A stretch of 64,000 nucleotides of DNA, from the NCBI GenBank assembly GCA_012931725.1, contig CM022947.1, positions 26,043,476-26,107,475 of the forward strand. Reading direction: 5' to 3'. Origin of the DNA: Litsea cubeba. Lineage: Eukaryota > Streptophyta > Magnoliopsida > Laurales > Lauraceae. A model generated the notes under the pieces. It worked only from the letters and a program-made list of their open reading frames with translations. It did not search any database and was not told the DNA's origin. The translations under genes and the position numbers were made by a program. This document shows, piece after piece, positions 39,201 through 49,449 of this stretch. How positions within the stretch are numbered: the first letter of the stretch is position 1; every line of letters begins with the position of its first letter.

Positions 39201-42200
39201 ATTATCTTCTAATATCCTTTCTTCTTGAATTTTTTCTGTTTCTTTTACCTGTTCTTCTCCTTCTATCTGCATTAACCCCCCTTCAGCCCCACTGACACTG
39301 CCTAACAAAGACAGGAATCGCTGCGATTCAAGCAGTGTGCTCTCTAATGAGTCACCAAGGACCTGCAGTTTGTAACAGTGTTAGATTGAACCTGTCAGAT
39401 TAAGATATTAGATAAATTTAGATAGTAAAAACGAAGATAACAAATAATTATTTATATAATAGAGTACCTCATTAACTTTTAGTGTATGAAGGGGTTTTTT
39501 CCTAAGTGCCATACTCACAGCCCTTAGATTCCACTTTAGTATCCGTGGGAAATGCAAAGACTCATTTGGGCTGACAATTGTTGTATGCTCACACAGCCAA
39601 TACTGTTACAAAATTATAAAAGTCATATGTTAATATGTCATTATTTCTAAACTTGAATTCAAATGTTTTTAGCATGGAGTTGTATATTGTACCGGTAATG
39701 CAATAAGGCAGCCAATGACTCTATCAGAACCACGGCTCCTAATGTGTACTGATTCCATTAAAAACTTTGATATTTCTTCTGCCCAGGCATAGTTCTTCAT
39801 ATCCATGTACTTTTCAACATAGTCCACGTATGCCCACCCTATTGTGTTGCCGTGGGTTGAAAAAAAAAGAACCACAAGGATATACAGGCATATTAGCCTA
39901 GCAACATCAGCAATTTCAATATCTGTTGATCCACTCAAAGCAAGATGTAGCTGTTCCTTAATCTTTGGAGCTGAAACCCTCGCAGGACCTTGGAATCTCC
40001 TAGATATGAATTCAGATCCTTTTCTCTTTGCATATTTCAAATCAAGTGGTTTTGATCCATTTGGTATGCCAAATATGTGTGATATGTCATTTGCAGTGAA
40101 TGACACATAGGATTTTCCTATTTTGAACTGCCTCCTCTTGCTGTTGTATGTATCGAGGATCAACATAATGTCGTTGTCATACTTTCTGCAAACCTTTTCT
40201 GAGAATGTGCCATCCAGAATGCACTCAATTAGGCTCCAGAAAGGTGTTTTTCTCAATTCAGCTTTATGTAATTCTGAGATCAAATTCTTTATGCCATTAA
40301 CTAATCTGATGACCGAGACCAAGTTAGATCTGAATTGGTAATGGCTTGTATCCTTCTCATCTTTCTTTTTCTTCTTCCCTTGTATGTTCTTCGATGAACT
40401 TTCTTCTTGCCTCTTTCTTTTGCTTATTTTTTTTTCTGCATACAGTAAAATTATACAGATAGATATTATCTTTAATCTAAACAAGTGTATTCAAATTCAG
40501 AAGAATTACATTTACAGACAGTTACAGTTTATAGAAACTATATTAAACTACTAATAAAACATTGAACTGTTCTACTGAAGTCTGTTAAATGTACTATGAA
40601 CTGTTAAAAAATTGCAATTAATTAGTATATTTATTCTTTTAACACACAATGGCAATATTAAAATCATACACACATAAGTGAAAATGAAACAAATATAGAA
40701 ATTATCTGAGTTCTTTATCAAATTTTTTCTGAATTAGCTGAACAAATATAGATAACTTTTACATAAATTCAGATAAATTTATTAAGAAATCAGATAAATT
40801 TGTTCAAAAATGAGATAAAATTATACAGAATTCAGATAACTTTGTGAATAATATGTGTCTATTTTACATTCTGCACACAGTTATAAATACATTACAATCC
40901 GTATCAACTCTCATTCGTAACTCAGTTGCATTCTAATTATGTAATATCAGATAAATTCAAAATAAATTCATTTAAGATAAATTCATCCAGAAGTTAGATA
41001 GATTCATTTACATGGAAACAGTGAGACAAAATGTATTTGCTACCACGCGATAAAAATTTATTAAAATAACTCTGATAAACTTACTTATATTTGGACTAGT
41101 AGCAGTGATTGTGTGACATTTTGGCTGAACATTTCAAAATTTTATAAAAGCATTGGAAACTATGTTTTTTGAAATGACAAGCTCAATTAAAATGATATAT
41201 ACATAAGTTAAAACGAAAAAGATATAGATATTATCCGAGTTATGTATTAAAGTTATCTGATTTGTAATGGTTGTAGATAAATAAAATTATATAAATTTGT
41301 TCAGACTTCAGATAATTTTATTCAAATATCAGATAATTTTTTTCAGAAATTATATAAAATTATTAAGAAATCAGATAAGTTTTTGAAAAACATGTGTGTA
41401 TTTTACATTATGTATGTAAGTATAAATTGATTATAAATTGTACTAATTTTTATTCGAGACTCAGTTGCATTCCAATTATGGAATTTCAGATAAATTCAAC
41501 ATAAACACAGCTAAGTTAAATACATTGAGAACTCAGATAGATTCAGTTACATGATATTTCTCAAAACAACTCAGATAAACTTATTTATAGGTAGACAAGT
41601 AGGAGTGATTGTGTTACATTTTGGTTAGACATTTCAAAAATTTATAAAGACATTGGGAAAATATGTTTTTCAAAATCACAATCTCAATAAAAATCATATA
41701 TATATAAGTGAAAACGTAAAAGATGTAGATATTATATGAGTTCTGAATCGAATTTATCTGATTTGTAATGAAGAAATGTAGATAAAATTATATAAATGTA
41801 GATAAATTTGATCAGAAATCAGATAATTTTGTTCAAATAACAGATAAATTTGTTCAGAACTTAGATAAAATTGTGAATAAATCAGATAAATTGTTGTAAA
41901 GCATGTGTTTATCTTAAATTCTGCTTGTAGATATAAATACATTATAATTCAACTAATTTTGATTCGAAACTGAGTTGCATCCCAATATGGAATCTCAGAT
42001 AAATTCAACATAAATTCAATTAAGATAAATATATCCATAACTCAGATAGATTCAGTTGAATGATATTTCTGAAAAAAAATTGAGATAAAGTTATTTGTAT
42101 TTGGACAAGTAGTAGTGATTGTGTGACATTCGTTTAAACATATCAGAAATTTACAATAGTATTATTCAAATCTTCATACAGTAAAAGAGATTGAGAGAAT

Positions 42201-42275
42201 TGTTTATTGACCTTCTTCTCCTTCTTTCTTCTGATGCTCTTGTTCTGCAAGAATGGCAGACTTCGTTCTTGCCAT
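36269..42275 (-). pseudogene. transposon-borne gene: mobile-domain-like + coiled coil + Ulp1 peptidase
   Basis: Ten exons in transcription order: 42275-42212, 40435-39693, 39602-39468, 39362-38000, 37705-37503, 37400-37313, 37201-37076, 36987-36736, 36642-36539 and 36470-36269. All junctions are GT-AG and in phase; about 1092 aa. Exon 1 (MARTKSAILAEQEHQKK) is the least certain. Exon 2 has a DUF1985/plant-mobile-domain-like region (RRQFKIGKSYVSFTANDISH, then FGIPNG). Exon 4 is Glu-rich, then a long coiled coil. Exons 7-10 form a C48 Ulp1-type domain: KSIFVSSLCW, PFHWTLLVLD (His about 954), LHYNSL (Asn about 971 where Asp is usual), then QQKMGSVDCGVIVCY (Gln and catalytic Cys about 1029). Such peptidases cleave SUMO or related proteins. 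Exon 4 is one base too long (1363 bases, phase 0 at both sides) because of a 7-base homopolymer at 38452-38458; the frame changes there. Convergent with the transposase. Confidence 0.8.
40640..42170. repeat. tandem repeat of about 490-510 bp in intron 1 of the Ulp1 gene
   Basis: The block GATAAACTTA, TTTGGACAAGTAG-type, AGTGATTGTGT and ACATTT recurs near 41085, 41573 and 42085. Each is followed by an AAAATCATAT..ATAAGTGAAAACG-type stretch, a TTATCTGA/GATAA cluster and a TCAGTTGCAT box. About three units plus a partial unit at the left. The repeat accounts for nearly all of the 1.8-kb intron. Confidence 0.8.
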
Positions 42276-42727
42276 TTTCCTGAATAGATTTTTGGATTTA
42301 GAAAAATAATGAGATAAAATGAAGCAAGAACATCGCAAATGTGGATGAAAAGAAGTATAGGGTTTCGAAACATCGATGATTTCTCCGATTTGAAAAGGAC
42401 GGAATAATAAACTTACAATAGAAATCGAGTGTTTGTGGTTTTTTTTATCTTCTTTGCAATCACGTTTGCACTGAAATCCGAGACGTCTGCAAGTAGGGTT
42501 TGAATCTCGTCTTCTTTGGAGTTCTTCTATCCGAAATGAGTTCGTAGATGCAGAGTATAACGGACAATGAAATGGAAACTATTCAAAAATTTGACCTAAG
42601 TGCTTCTTCTTCGCTGTATGAACCATCAATCGCCGAAAATCGCCTTCGTTTTCGTCGGTTTCTCGATTTGGAAGATGAGTCCAAGAGTTGTATCCATATC
42701 GGGCGACGTCAGAGTTTGTTTTAAATA

Positions 42728-42868
42728 AATAAAGCTAGATTTTAGAAAGGGGCAAATTAGTCTTTTCAGGTATGTGAAAGTGTGAGAGGGACCTTTGGCA
42801 AGATGGCTTTTTTTTGTGGACTGTTAGCAATAAAGTAATGTTATGAGGGACCTCCGGCCAAAGCTCCC
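42728..42868 (-). repeat. right Mutator-type terminus
   Basis: Read inward on the minus strand: GGGAGCTTTGGCCGGAGGTC, an AACAGTCCAC box, CCAAAGGTCCCTCTCACAC, and AAAGACTAATTTGCCCC. The order and spacing match the left terminus at 31662-31815, but identity is moderate. Confidence 0.55.
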
Positions 42869-42959
42869 TTTAATTTTCAGCTGTGATTGGTTTTTCTACA
42901 ATGTTTTAATTTTCTGTTATATTCAGATTCCAACCAGCTTAGTGTTTTGTTAACATTCA

Positions 42960-43230
42960 GGTCTCTGCAGGATTTTTCTTTGTGTGTAAATGAATTCAGA
43001 TTTCTGCTGGGGTTTTAGTGTGCAAATGAGTTTGGATTTCTGCAGGAATTTTGTGTACAATTGTGTTCATAATTCATGCAGTCTTAGTGTTCAGCTGTGT
43101 TCAATTTCAGATCTTTGCTGGTTTTTGTGTCCAATCCAGGTTCAGATTTCTGCAGGTTTATGTTCAAATTAATGTTCAGATTTCTACAGTTTTTGTACTC
43201 AGTTATGTTCATATTTCTGGAAGTGAATAA
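42960..43230. repeat. diverged short tandem repeats
   Basis: Repeated words CAGATTTCTGCAGG, TTTTTGTGT and GTGTTCA recur every 40-60 bases. No coding potential beyond chance open frames. Confidence 0.5.
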
Positions 43231-43369
43231 TCTTGTTGAGAATGCATGCTACATAAATCTGAACCTTTTTATTGAATTTCTGATTTGAAAATGCATGGTA
43301 TTTCAATGTCTTATTTAACTATGAAAATGTGGATTTCAGAATGGACGCCTGACAGGAGCGAGCCTGGGT

Positions 43370-43510
43370 CCAGCCCGGGCCCGTTTTCAGCCTATTTTCC
43401 AGCCTGTTTTCAGCCTGTTTTCCAACCTGATTTCAGACCTGTTTTCCAACCCGATTTCAGTCTGTTTTCCAGCCTGATTTCAGCCTGATTCCATCCTATT
43501 TTCCAGCCAT
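43370..43510. repeat. CAGCCTGTTTTC minisatellite
   Basis: About ten imperfect copies of a 12-base word alternating CAGCCTGTTTTC, CAACCTGATTTC and CAGCCTGATTTC, in series after a GGGTCCAGCCCGGGCCC block. Confidence 0.8.
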
Positions 43511-43524
43511 TATTTCATGTAAAT

Positions 43525-44120
43525 TTTGAAGCCTGTTTTACATAGTTTAGGCCTAGTCCCTGCTCATCCATTTTGTGGACATGTTTTGATGTTTTATTAA
43601 ATGGTTGAGCCCAGCCACTGTTTCATGTAATTTTTAAGGCTTGTTTTACATAGCTTGGGCCTGTTTTGATGTTTTATTAAATGGTTGAGCCCAGCCACTG
43701 TTTCATGTAATTTTTAAGGCTTGTTTAACATAGCTTGGGCCTGTTTTGATGTTTTATTAAATGGTTGAGCCCAGCCACTGTTTCATGTAATTTTTGAGGC
43801 TTGTTTTACATAGATTGGGCCTGTTTTGATGTTTTATTAAATGGTTGAGCCCAGCCACTGTTTCATGTAATTTTTGAGGCTTGTTTTACATAGCTTGGGC
43901 CTGTTTTGATGTTTTATTAAATGGTTGAGCCCAGCCACTGTTTCATGTAATTTTTAAGGCTTGTTTTACATAGCTTGGGCCTGTTTTGATGTTTTATTAA
44001 ATGGTTAAGCCTAGCCACAGTTTCATATGAATTTTTGGGACTTGTTTTACATAGTTTGGGCCTGGTCTTTGCTCATTCATTTTTGTGGGCCTGTTTTGAT
44101 GTTTTTATTTAAATGGTTGG
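43525..44120. repeat. 80-bp tandem array
   Basis: ATGGTTGAGCCCAGCCACTG occurs at 43601, 43681, 43761, 43841 and 43921, and a slightly changed copy at 44001, giving an exact 80-base period. Units differ at only a few positions (TTTTTAAGGC or TTTTTGAGGC), so the array expanded recently. Degenerate half-units flank it. Confidence 0.95.
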
Positions 44121-44599
44121 GCCTGTTTTGCTGTCCTATTATTGGTATGGGCTGAATTCCCTTTTCTCACTAATGGATGAATTTATTAATCCAAAAACTT
44201 GCTCGGAAGAAATAAGGAGAAAGTTGAAACACATTTGATGATTTTGAAGCCTGTTTGATATTCTTTCACTAATTATGGACCTAAAATTATTCTTGGATTG
44301 ATTTCCATTGTTTTCGTGGATTTCTTGAGGATTAAACAATTAGAATATGTTGTGAGACTTCTAAATGAATATTGTGCATTTGAAATTTTAAATGTCCTAA
44401 CTTCAGGGGCACCAATCCCATTTCTACTTCTTTGACATTTGAGCTTCAAATACACAAGGATCAATGGAAGTCTTTAACATAAGCTTGATAAACCTTGTTT
44501 TTCGAACTTTAGTTTTGATATCCAGAATATCATTGTGTATTGCTTTGATGTTCAAGTATAAGCTCGTTTGAAGGTTTGATTTTTGAAGGAAAAAGGGGA

Positions 44600-45707
44600 T
44601 CACTTCCTAAGCTCGTTATGCTTATATATTATGCCTTTTGCCCGCTCGCTCGCTCGTTTTGATAAGTGATTTCCCCTTTAAGTTTTGATAAGCTCGATAA
44701 GTATATTGTCTTGTTTTGTGCATTCATGGATTTAAGTGAACACCACTGAGCTTAGACTGCCCTCTCAGCCTGATCCATTAGTTAGGGGGTCTTTAAACAT
44801 AAGTAAGGACCATCTGCAGATTGGTAGTGTATTTATACACATTTTAGCTCGTTCCGGTTCCGCGACCGATATTTTTTCCCCTCCCACCTTGTGTGGCTTG
44901 GGTGCCCGCTCGCTCGCTCGCTCGCTTACTCTTATCATCTTGTATGATGGAGAAAGGATTTAGCTCAATGTGGATTTACTATTCATGATATATTATGTAC
45001 TCATGCTAGTTTTGTTTTGTACTTCATTCATGGATTTTTGTATCGGTGAAACATATCTTAGTCATTTTATTGTTTTAAAGTTCAGTAAATTGTTTTAAAT
45101 ATTGTTTCTTTTAAATTTTGATTTTTGTATATATTTATACCCAATTTATTCACCTGCCAGACCGTCGTGTCTGATATACTACTTTGGTGCTCTAGGTGGC
45201 AGGTTCTCGACTTGAGCTAGTTCGTGTGCAAGCTTGTTGTGTCAGCGATGTCATATAGACGTCGTGCTTGACTCCGGAGTTTCGTTACACACTTGAGTAG
45301 CAATTGTTCTTAGCTTGTTATTTTAATTTGTACGGCTTTTGTTAGCCTTTTTCCTTGGGATTGTAATTAAGACACTTGTTAAATTGTAACTTGAATATGT
45401 TTGGGTAATGAATAGCCTGTTACTGTCAGCTCTATATATGTATTAACTTGGTTTGTTCCAGTCTGAGCTCGAACATTAATATTGTTATGACAACTTTACG
45501 CTGATGGGTTGAATGCGATGTAGAATCCGAAGGCCACGGACTCCGGGTCGCAACACCACGTAAGCTTCCGCGAAACATTCAGGTTGTGTGGAATTTTGTA
45601 ATCCTCACACACGCGGATCCTGGGGAAAGCAAAAATTTTCAATTAACCCCAAGTTCACGCTCCCCTAGATCGGATCGCTACAGGGTCTCGGTTTTGGGGG
45701 CGTGACA
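44600..45707 (-). mobile_element. putative LTR end (gypsy-like), extent unknown
   Basis: Read on the minus strand from 45707 the sequence begins TGTCACGCCCCCAAAACCG, a typical start of plant Ty3/gypsy LTRs. A TATAAATA box on the same strand lies near 44830, at a sensible U3 distance. (GCTC)n runs occur at 44642 and 44908. No polypurine tract lies just upstream of the TG, so this would be a 5' or solo LTR. The other end was not located, and the 80-bp array may lie within it. Confidence 0.4.
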
Positions 45708-45711
45708 CTTC

Positions 45712-47935
45712 AATACTTATTTGGGACTTTTTAGGGCACTTTTAAACTAGAACTTTGACCTCTAGTGCTACTCTAATTGTTCCATTTGTTGGACTTTTAA
45801 TTCAATGTTTATTGGGTCAGAAACATGAACGTTAAGCATGGTTAGTGTACAAGGATCCCAGGCTCGTGAATTGCATTGAAACTGGACCTAAGGGATTCAT
45901 GTTTGAGCTAACCATCATCTTCGAGAGTTGTCTGGAGATATGTACGAGATCATACCAAATACGAAGTATGTGAATCCAAGGTTTTCAATGTCAATCACCC
46001 TAAGAGGACAAAGGTACATATTTTACCGGACATGAGAACCTTAGATGCGCATCACTGCTAACGGTGTGGTATTAGCATATCAAAGGCAGGCCGAACCCTA
46101 GCATAGACCTTTGTAATGGTTCCTTGACTGTTTCATAACTTAGCAGGACAGTTTGACTTGTTGTTCATGTTATTCTTGCACCTCTTGTGTCTGTTTCTGT
46201 ACCAAGGACTAGCCGACCTTTGCCAAAATGTTGATGGCTTGTGAAGTCATGCGTTGGGATTGAGACGTGCACATATGTTGTTGTTTCCTCCATCATTGGT
46301 GATAGGATCAAAGGTGGTGGCTAATTGTCTTGGTGAGTGAGCTTTTGACTCAACTGCTTCCCTTGTTGTCCTGATCTGCGTATACCATTTCTACCTATTA
46401 GAGGCATCCCATTTCTAACGAAATGTTGCATGTTTGTACTTAGGATTTTCTAGACGGTTTCCACTTGTTTTACTCCGTGTTTAGGTTATTTCTAATTGGA
46501 TTTACCACTTAACTAGCCCACACCCCACAATGTCCAAATCTAACTTTTTATTACATAATTTATCAAGTTTACGTAGAACGACCAAATTAGTCGTGATGGA
46601 TGCCAAAGGCTACTCGTGAAGGTCATGACTTAGACATACCTGCCCAACATATGAATTACCTATTTGATTTTATCTACTCTACCAATAGGGCGTACTCTGA
46701 GTAGGAAAACCAATTCTATCTGATTGATTTGATTGGAGACCTACTACTCTATTTTGTTGATTTTCGTGAAAAACTCTGACACTGAGAGATGTGAGAGTGT
46801 GAGATAACCATGGACTTACTCATTCCTTTTCTCCCTTTACCTCCCTTTACTACTCTTTCTTCTTCACTCTTTACAAAGGCCCTATGGATGGATCTCGGGC
46901 TCACCGAGTAATTACTACTAATTATTGGTGCCCCAGTGATACAGGTTTAAATAGGGTACCATGGCAATATTCTGCGTCGATTTATTAAAAGTTTTTTATA
47001 TGCATTGGCTAACGTCCTGATATGGTACGTTTATCTTAACCCACAAGATTTGATAGAGCAATTATATTCATTGTACGTTGTAGGGTTCAGAGTCATGAAA
47101 TGCAATTAGAGTAAGAAATTGTCTAAGCACGGAAACATACCTAATGGAGATGGCAAAACCAGAGAAACACATGCAAATGCTACCAGCCCAACTCTTGTCT
47201 TGATTGTAAGGAAGCTTTAATGTTCCATATCTTCTCCCCATTATACAGCTTACCCTTCAACATATATAAATGCATACATATGTATTGAACAAAGAGATGT
47301 GCCAAAGAACCCTAACCAACAAGATTCAGCTGCGGAATACCTGCGCAAACAAGAGATCTTGTCTTTGTTCCCTTGATCAGTGCGGCCCACTTATGCAAAT
47401 CCAGAATACGAAATCTGCCTCTGCTCCACTTCGTTTCAAAAACTAAGAGAGTCAAACACACTGTTGGAGTAGAGCGTGTTGGAGATCGATCTTGTCGAGA
47501 TCCGATCCTCTTGCACGAGATCAACCAACGGACGAGATTCAAATCCTTGAACCTCCCTCTTTCGTTTCTGCACCTTGGCATCAGAACAAAAATACCCACT
47601 TCTAGGTAATGCAAGACCAAGTAGCACTCCTCTAATGACACTAAAGACAAAACATGCAAGCTGTCTTTTGTTCCCATAGAAGTCAAAACGAGAAATGGTT
47701 CCTCCACCCTGTCCCCGCAAACAGAGTCCTCTTGATCTCATCCTATCAACGGTCTCCTTCTGCAACTACAGATGGAATAGCGGCATGCGAGGATCGATGC
47801 TTCTTCTTCCGAAGGTGGTTCCCTGGGACAAAGAATGAGAGAGAACGTTGCCCTATGAACGAGGGAGAATGGAAGACTTGAAATCTTAAAATTAAAAATT
47901 TTAAGCGTAAACAACTGAAAGCGTAAATCAGTCAT
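45712..47935. other. region without recognisable gene
   Basis: Open frames of 60-130 codons at 47312-47935 have no domain I recognise and no supporting splice structure. Composition there is less AT-rich than the surroundings and resembles a gene 5' region, so a captured fragment inside a Mutator-type element is possible given the terminus at 47940-48072. Confidence 0.35.
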
Positions 47936-47939
47936 GTAA

Positions 47940-48072
47940 ATATGTGATGTGGCGTATCTAGGGATCTCCCGCTGAAATATGTCCAGTTGTATGGACTATA
48001 GGCCTTAGAGGAAAAGTTGTTGGACTGGAGGCCTTACAAGACCAATTGGAGGAACTTTTGGCTAATTTACCC
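47940..48072 (-). repeat. third Mutator-type terminus
   Basis: Read on the minus strand: GGGTAAATTAGCCAAAAGTT, GGCCTCCAGTCCAAC, AAGGCC, AGTCCAT and AGATCCCTAG. It aligns over more than 100 bases almost without gaps to the left terminus at 31662 and is the closer match of the two right-hand candidates. No matching target duplication with the left side was found. Confidence 0.6.
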
Positions 48073-48104
48073 TAATAATAAATCAATCTAGTTTTTTATT
48101 CTGA

Positions 48105-48285
48105 AAAAAGTAACAAAATCATAGCAGAATTTGGGGAAGAAATATTAGTATGATGGAAAAAAGAAAGGAAAGGAAGGAGGAAAAAAATCTAAAAAAGGAA
48201 CAAAATCATAGCAGATTCTGGGAAGAAATATTAGAACAGTGGAAGAAAAGAAAGGAAAGTGGAAAAAAAATTCTAAAACAGTCAT
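48105..48285. repeat. tandem duplication of about 85 bp
   Basis: Two copies of AACAAAATCATAGCAGA, GGGAAGAAATATTAG, a TGGAAGAAAAGAAAGG-type block and AAAAAAATTCTAAAA, immediately right of the third Mutator-type terminus. Non-coding. Confidence 0.75.
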
Positions 48286-48289
48286 GTTT

Positions 48290-49240
48290 TAACTATGATT
48301 ATCTATGTTAGAATAAATCCGATTGAGGTAAATTCGTTTAGAATAAATCCGATTAAAGTAAATTCTTCTATCGAGATAAAACTAGTGGGACCACCGTTTT
48401 GAATGGTCTAGATTTTAAAAATGGGTCCTGCTCATAAATATATAATAGTGGGCATATTTGTTTGTTCCAAAATAATAATCAATAATTTTACTTTTGAGTG
48501 CTGTAATAGATAAGAGTGTTAATTGATCTTCATTTTGGGCTTGTTTGATTTCCTTAAGTGGTTGAAAATGAAGAATTAAAGGCAAATATCCAAAAATTAC
48601 CCTAAAATAACTTTTGTTTTATTAAAATTTGATCCTTGGGAAGATAAACAATGAATGCACAACCATCATTTTAGTAACTTAGGAATGTCAGAGTCCCACT
48701 TATCTCGTGGCCTTATATGCATTACCCCTGCTTATTAAATAAGCCTTTGATGTAGCATTTTTGGCCCTCGTATTCTATGCAAACAGATAACCCATACACC
48801 TTGGGGAATGGACATTCCGTTTGAAGTGTTAAAAATCCTCTTATATGAATTGGTATGAATACTATTTTTTTTAACTTTTAATGATAAAAAGAAATAGGTT
48901 TTTACATTTGTACCAGTGATCTAATAAAATACTAGCATCTGATCATTACCATCTTCCGAAGGAATTAGTATCAAACTATTTTAGGGAACTCGACCTCCAT
49001 TTCCTTGTTAAACTCATATTTATTGAAGTTTTTGTGAAATCTCCTCTCTTTAGGTCGCATTGAAAAGTTTTCTACAAACATCAATTGCCTTTACCCGGCC
49101 CTTTAGAATCCGTCACCCTAATTTTTTTTTATTATAAAAGGGACTTCTAATTAACCCTCCATTTTTAAGAGACTTTTTGTTAAATAGAAGGCGCCTAAGC
49201 CAGCCTCTGTTGTTGCAAGCATGGTTGTGGATCAGTCACG
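48290..49240. other. AT-rich intergenic DNA
   Basis: A short duplication GTTAGAATAAATCCGATT occurs near 48308-48356. Nothing else recognisable: no gene, RNA or complete transposon. Confidence 0.4.
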
Positions 49241-49404
49241 CACTACATCAAAAATGGGAAATTGGAACAGATTACCGTTCCTAATCCGTTCATCTGTTCC
49301 AATTTCCTATTTTTGGAACGGATGAACGGATTAGGAACGGTTTATGAACGGATGAACGGATTAGGAACGGTAATCCGTTCCAATTTTTCATTTTTGGTGT
49401 TGTG
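49241..49404. mobile_element. 164-bp CACTA-type MITE, TSD ACG
   Basis: Ends are CACTACATCAAAAATG on the left and CACAACACCAAAAATG read from the right, flanked by an exact 3-bp ACG duplication (49238-49240 and 49405-49407). The interior is a foldback made of ACCGTTCCTAATCCGTTC and its complement, with the unit GAACGGATGAACGGATTAGG present twice on the right arm. CACTA ends plus a 3-bp duplication identify the superfamily. Confidence 0.88.
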
Positions 49405-49449
49405 ACGTTTACTGATTGAGAAAGCTGTCAATGAGGGGTTCCCTCCCTA

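Larger units (their letters stand above)
31662..42868. mobile_element. Mutator-like element with transposase and Ulp1-peptidase gene
   Basis: About 11.2 kb bounded by sequences that resemble each other in inverted orientation. Each end has an AAATTAGC or TTTGGCC box, then GGTCCCT, an AGTCCA box, a second GGTCCCT with a CAC-rich stretch, and finally a (G)CCCCT box preceded by AAGAC-A/T-rich sequence. Similarity of the ends is only moderate and no 9-bp duplication was found, so boundaries are approximate. It contains an intact MULE transposase on the plus strand and a convergent ten-exon gene with a Ulp1 domain on the minus strand. MULEs carrying Ulp1-like genes are known in plants (Kaonashi-type elements). 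All spacers and large introns are packed with GATAA-rich repeats. Confidence 0.7.

Noticed and set aside
38566..39295. Leu/Ser-rich open frames on the plus strand
   Set aside because: Mirror of the Glu-rich and coiled-coil exon of the minus-strand Ulp1 gene; low-complexity shadow frames.
47312..47765. 131- and 109-codon minus-strand frames
   Set aside because: Overlapping frames with no domain, no clear splice sites and chance-like composition.
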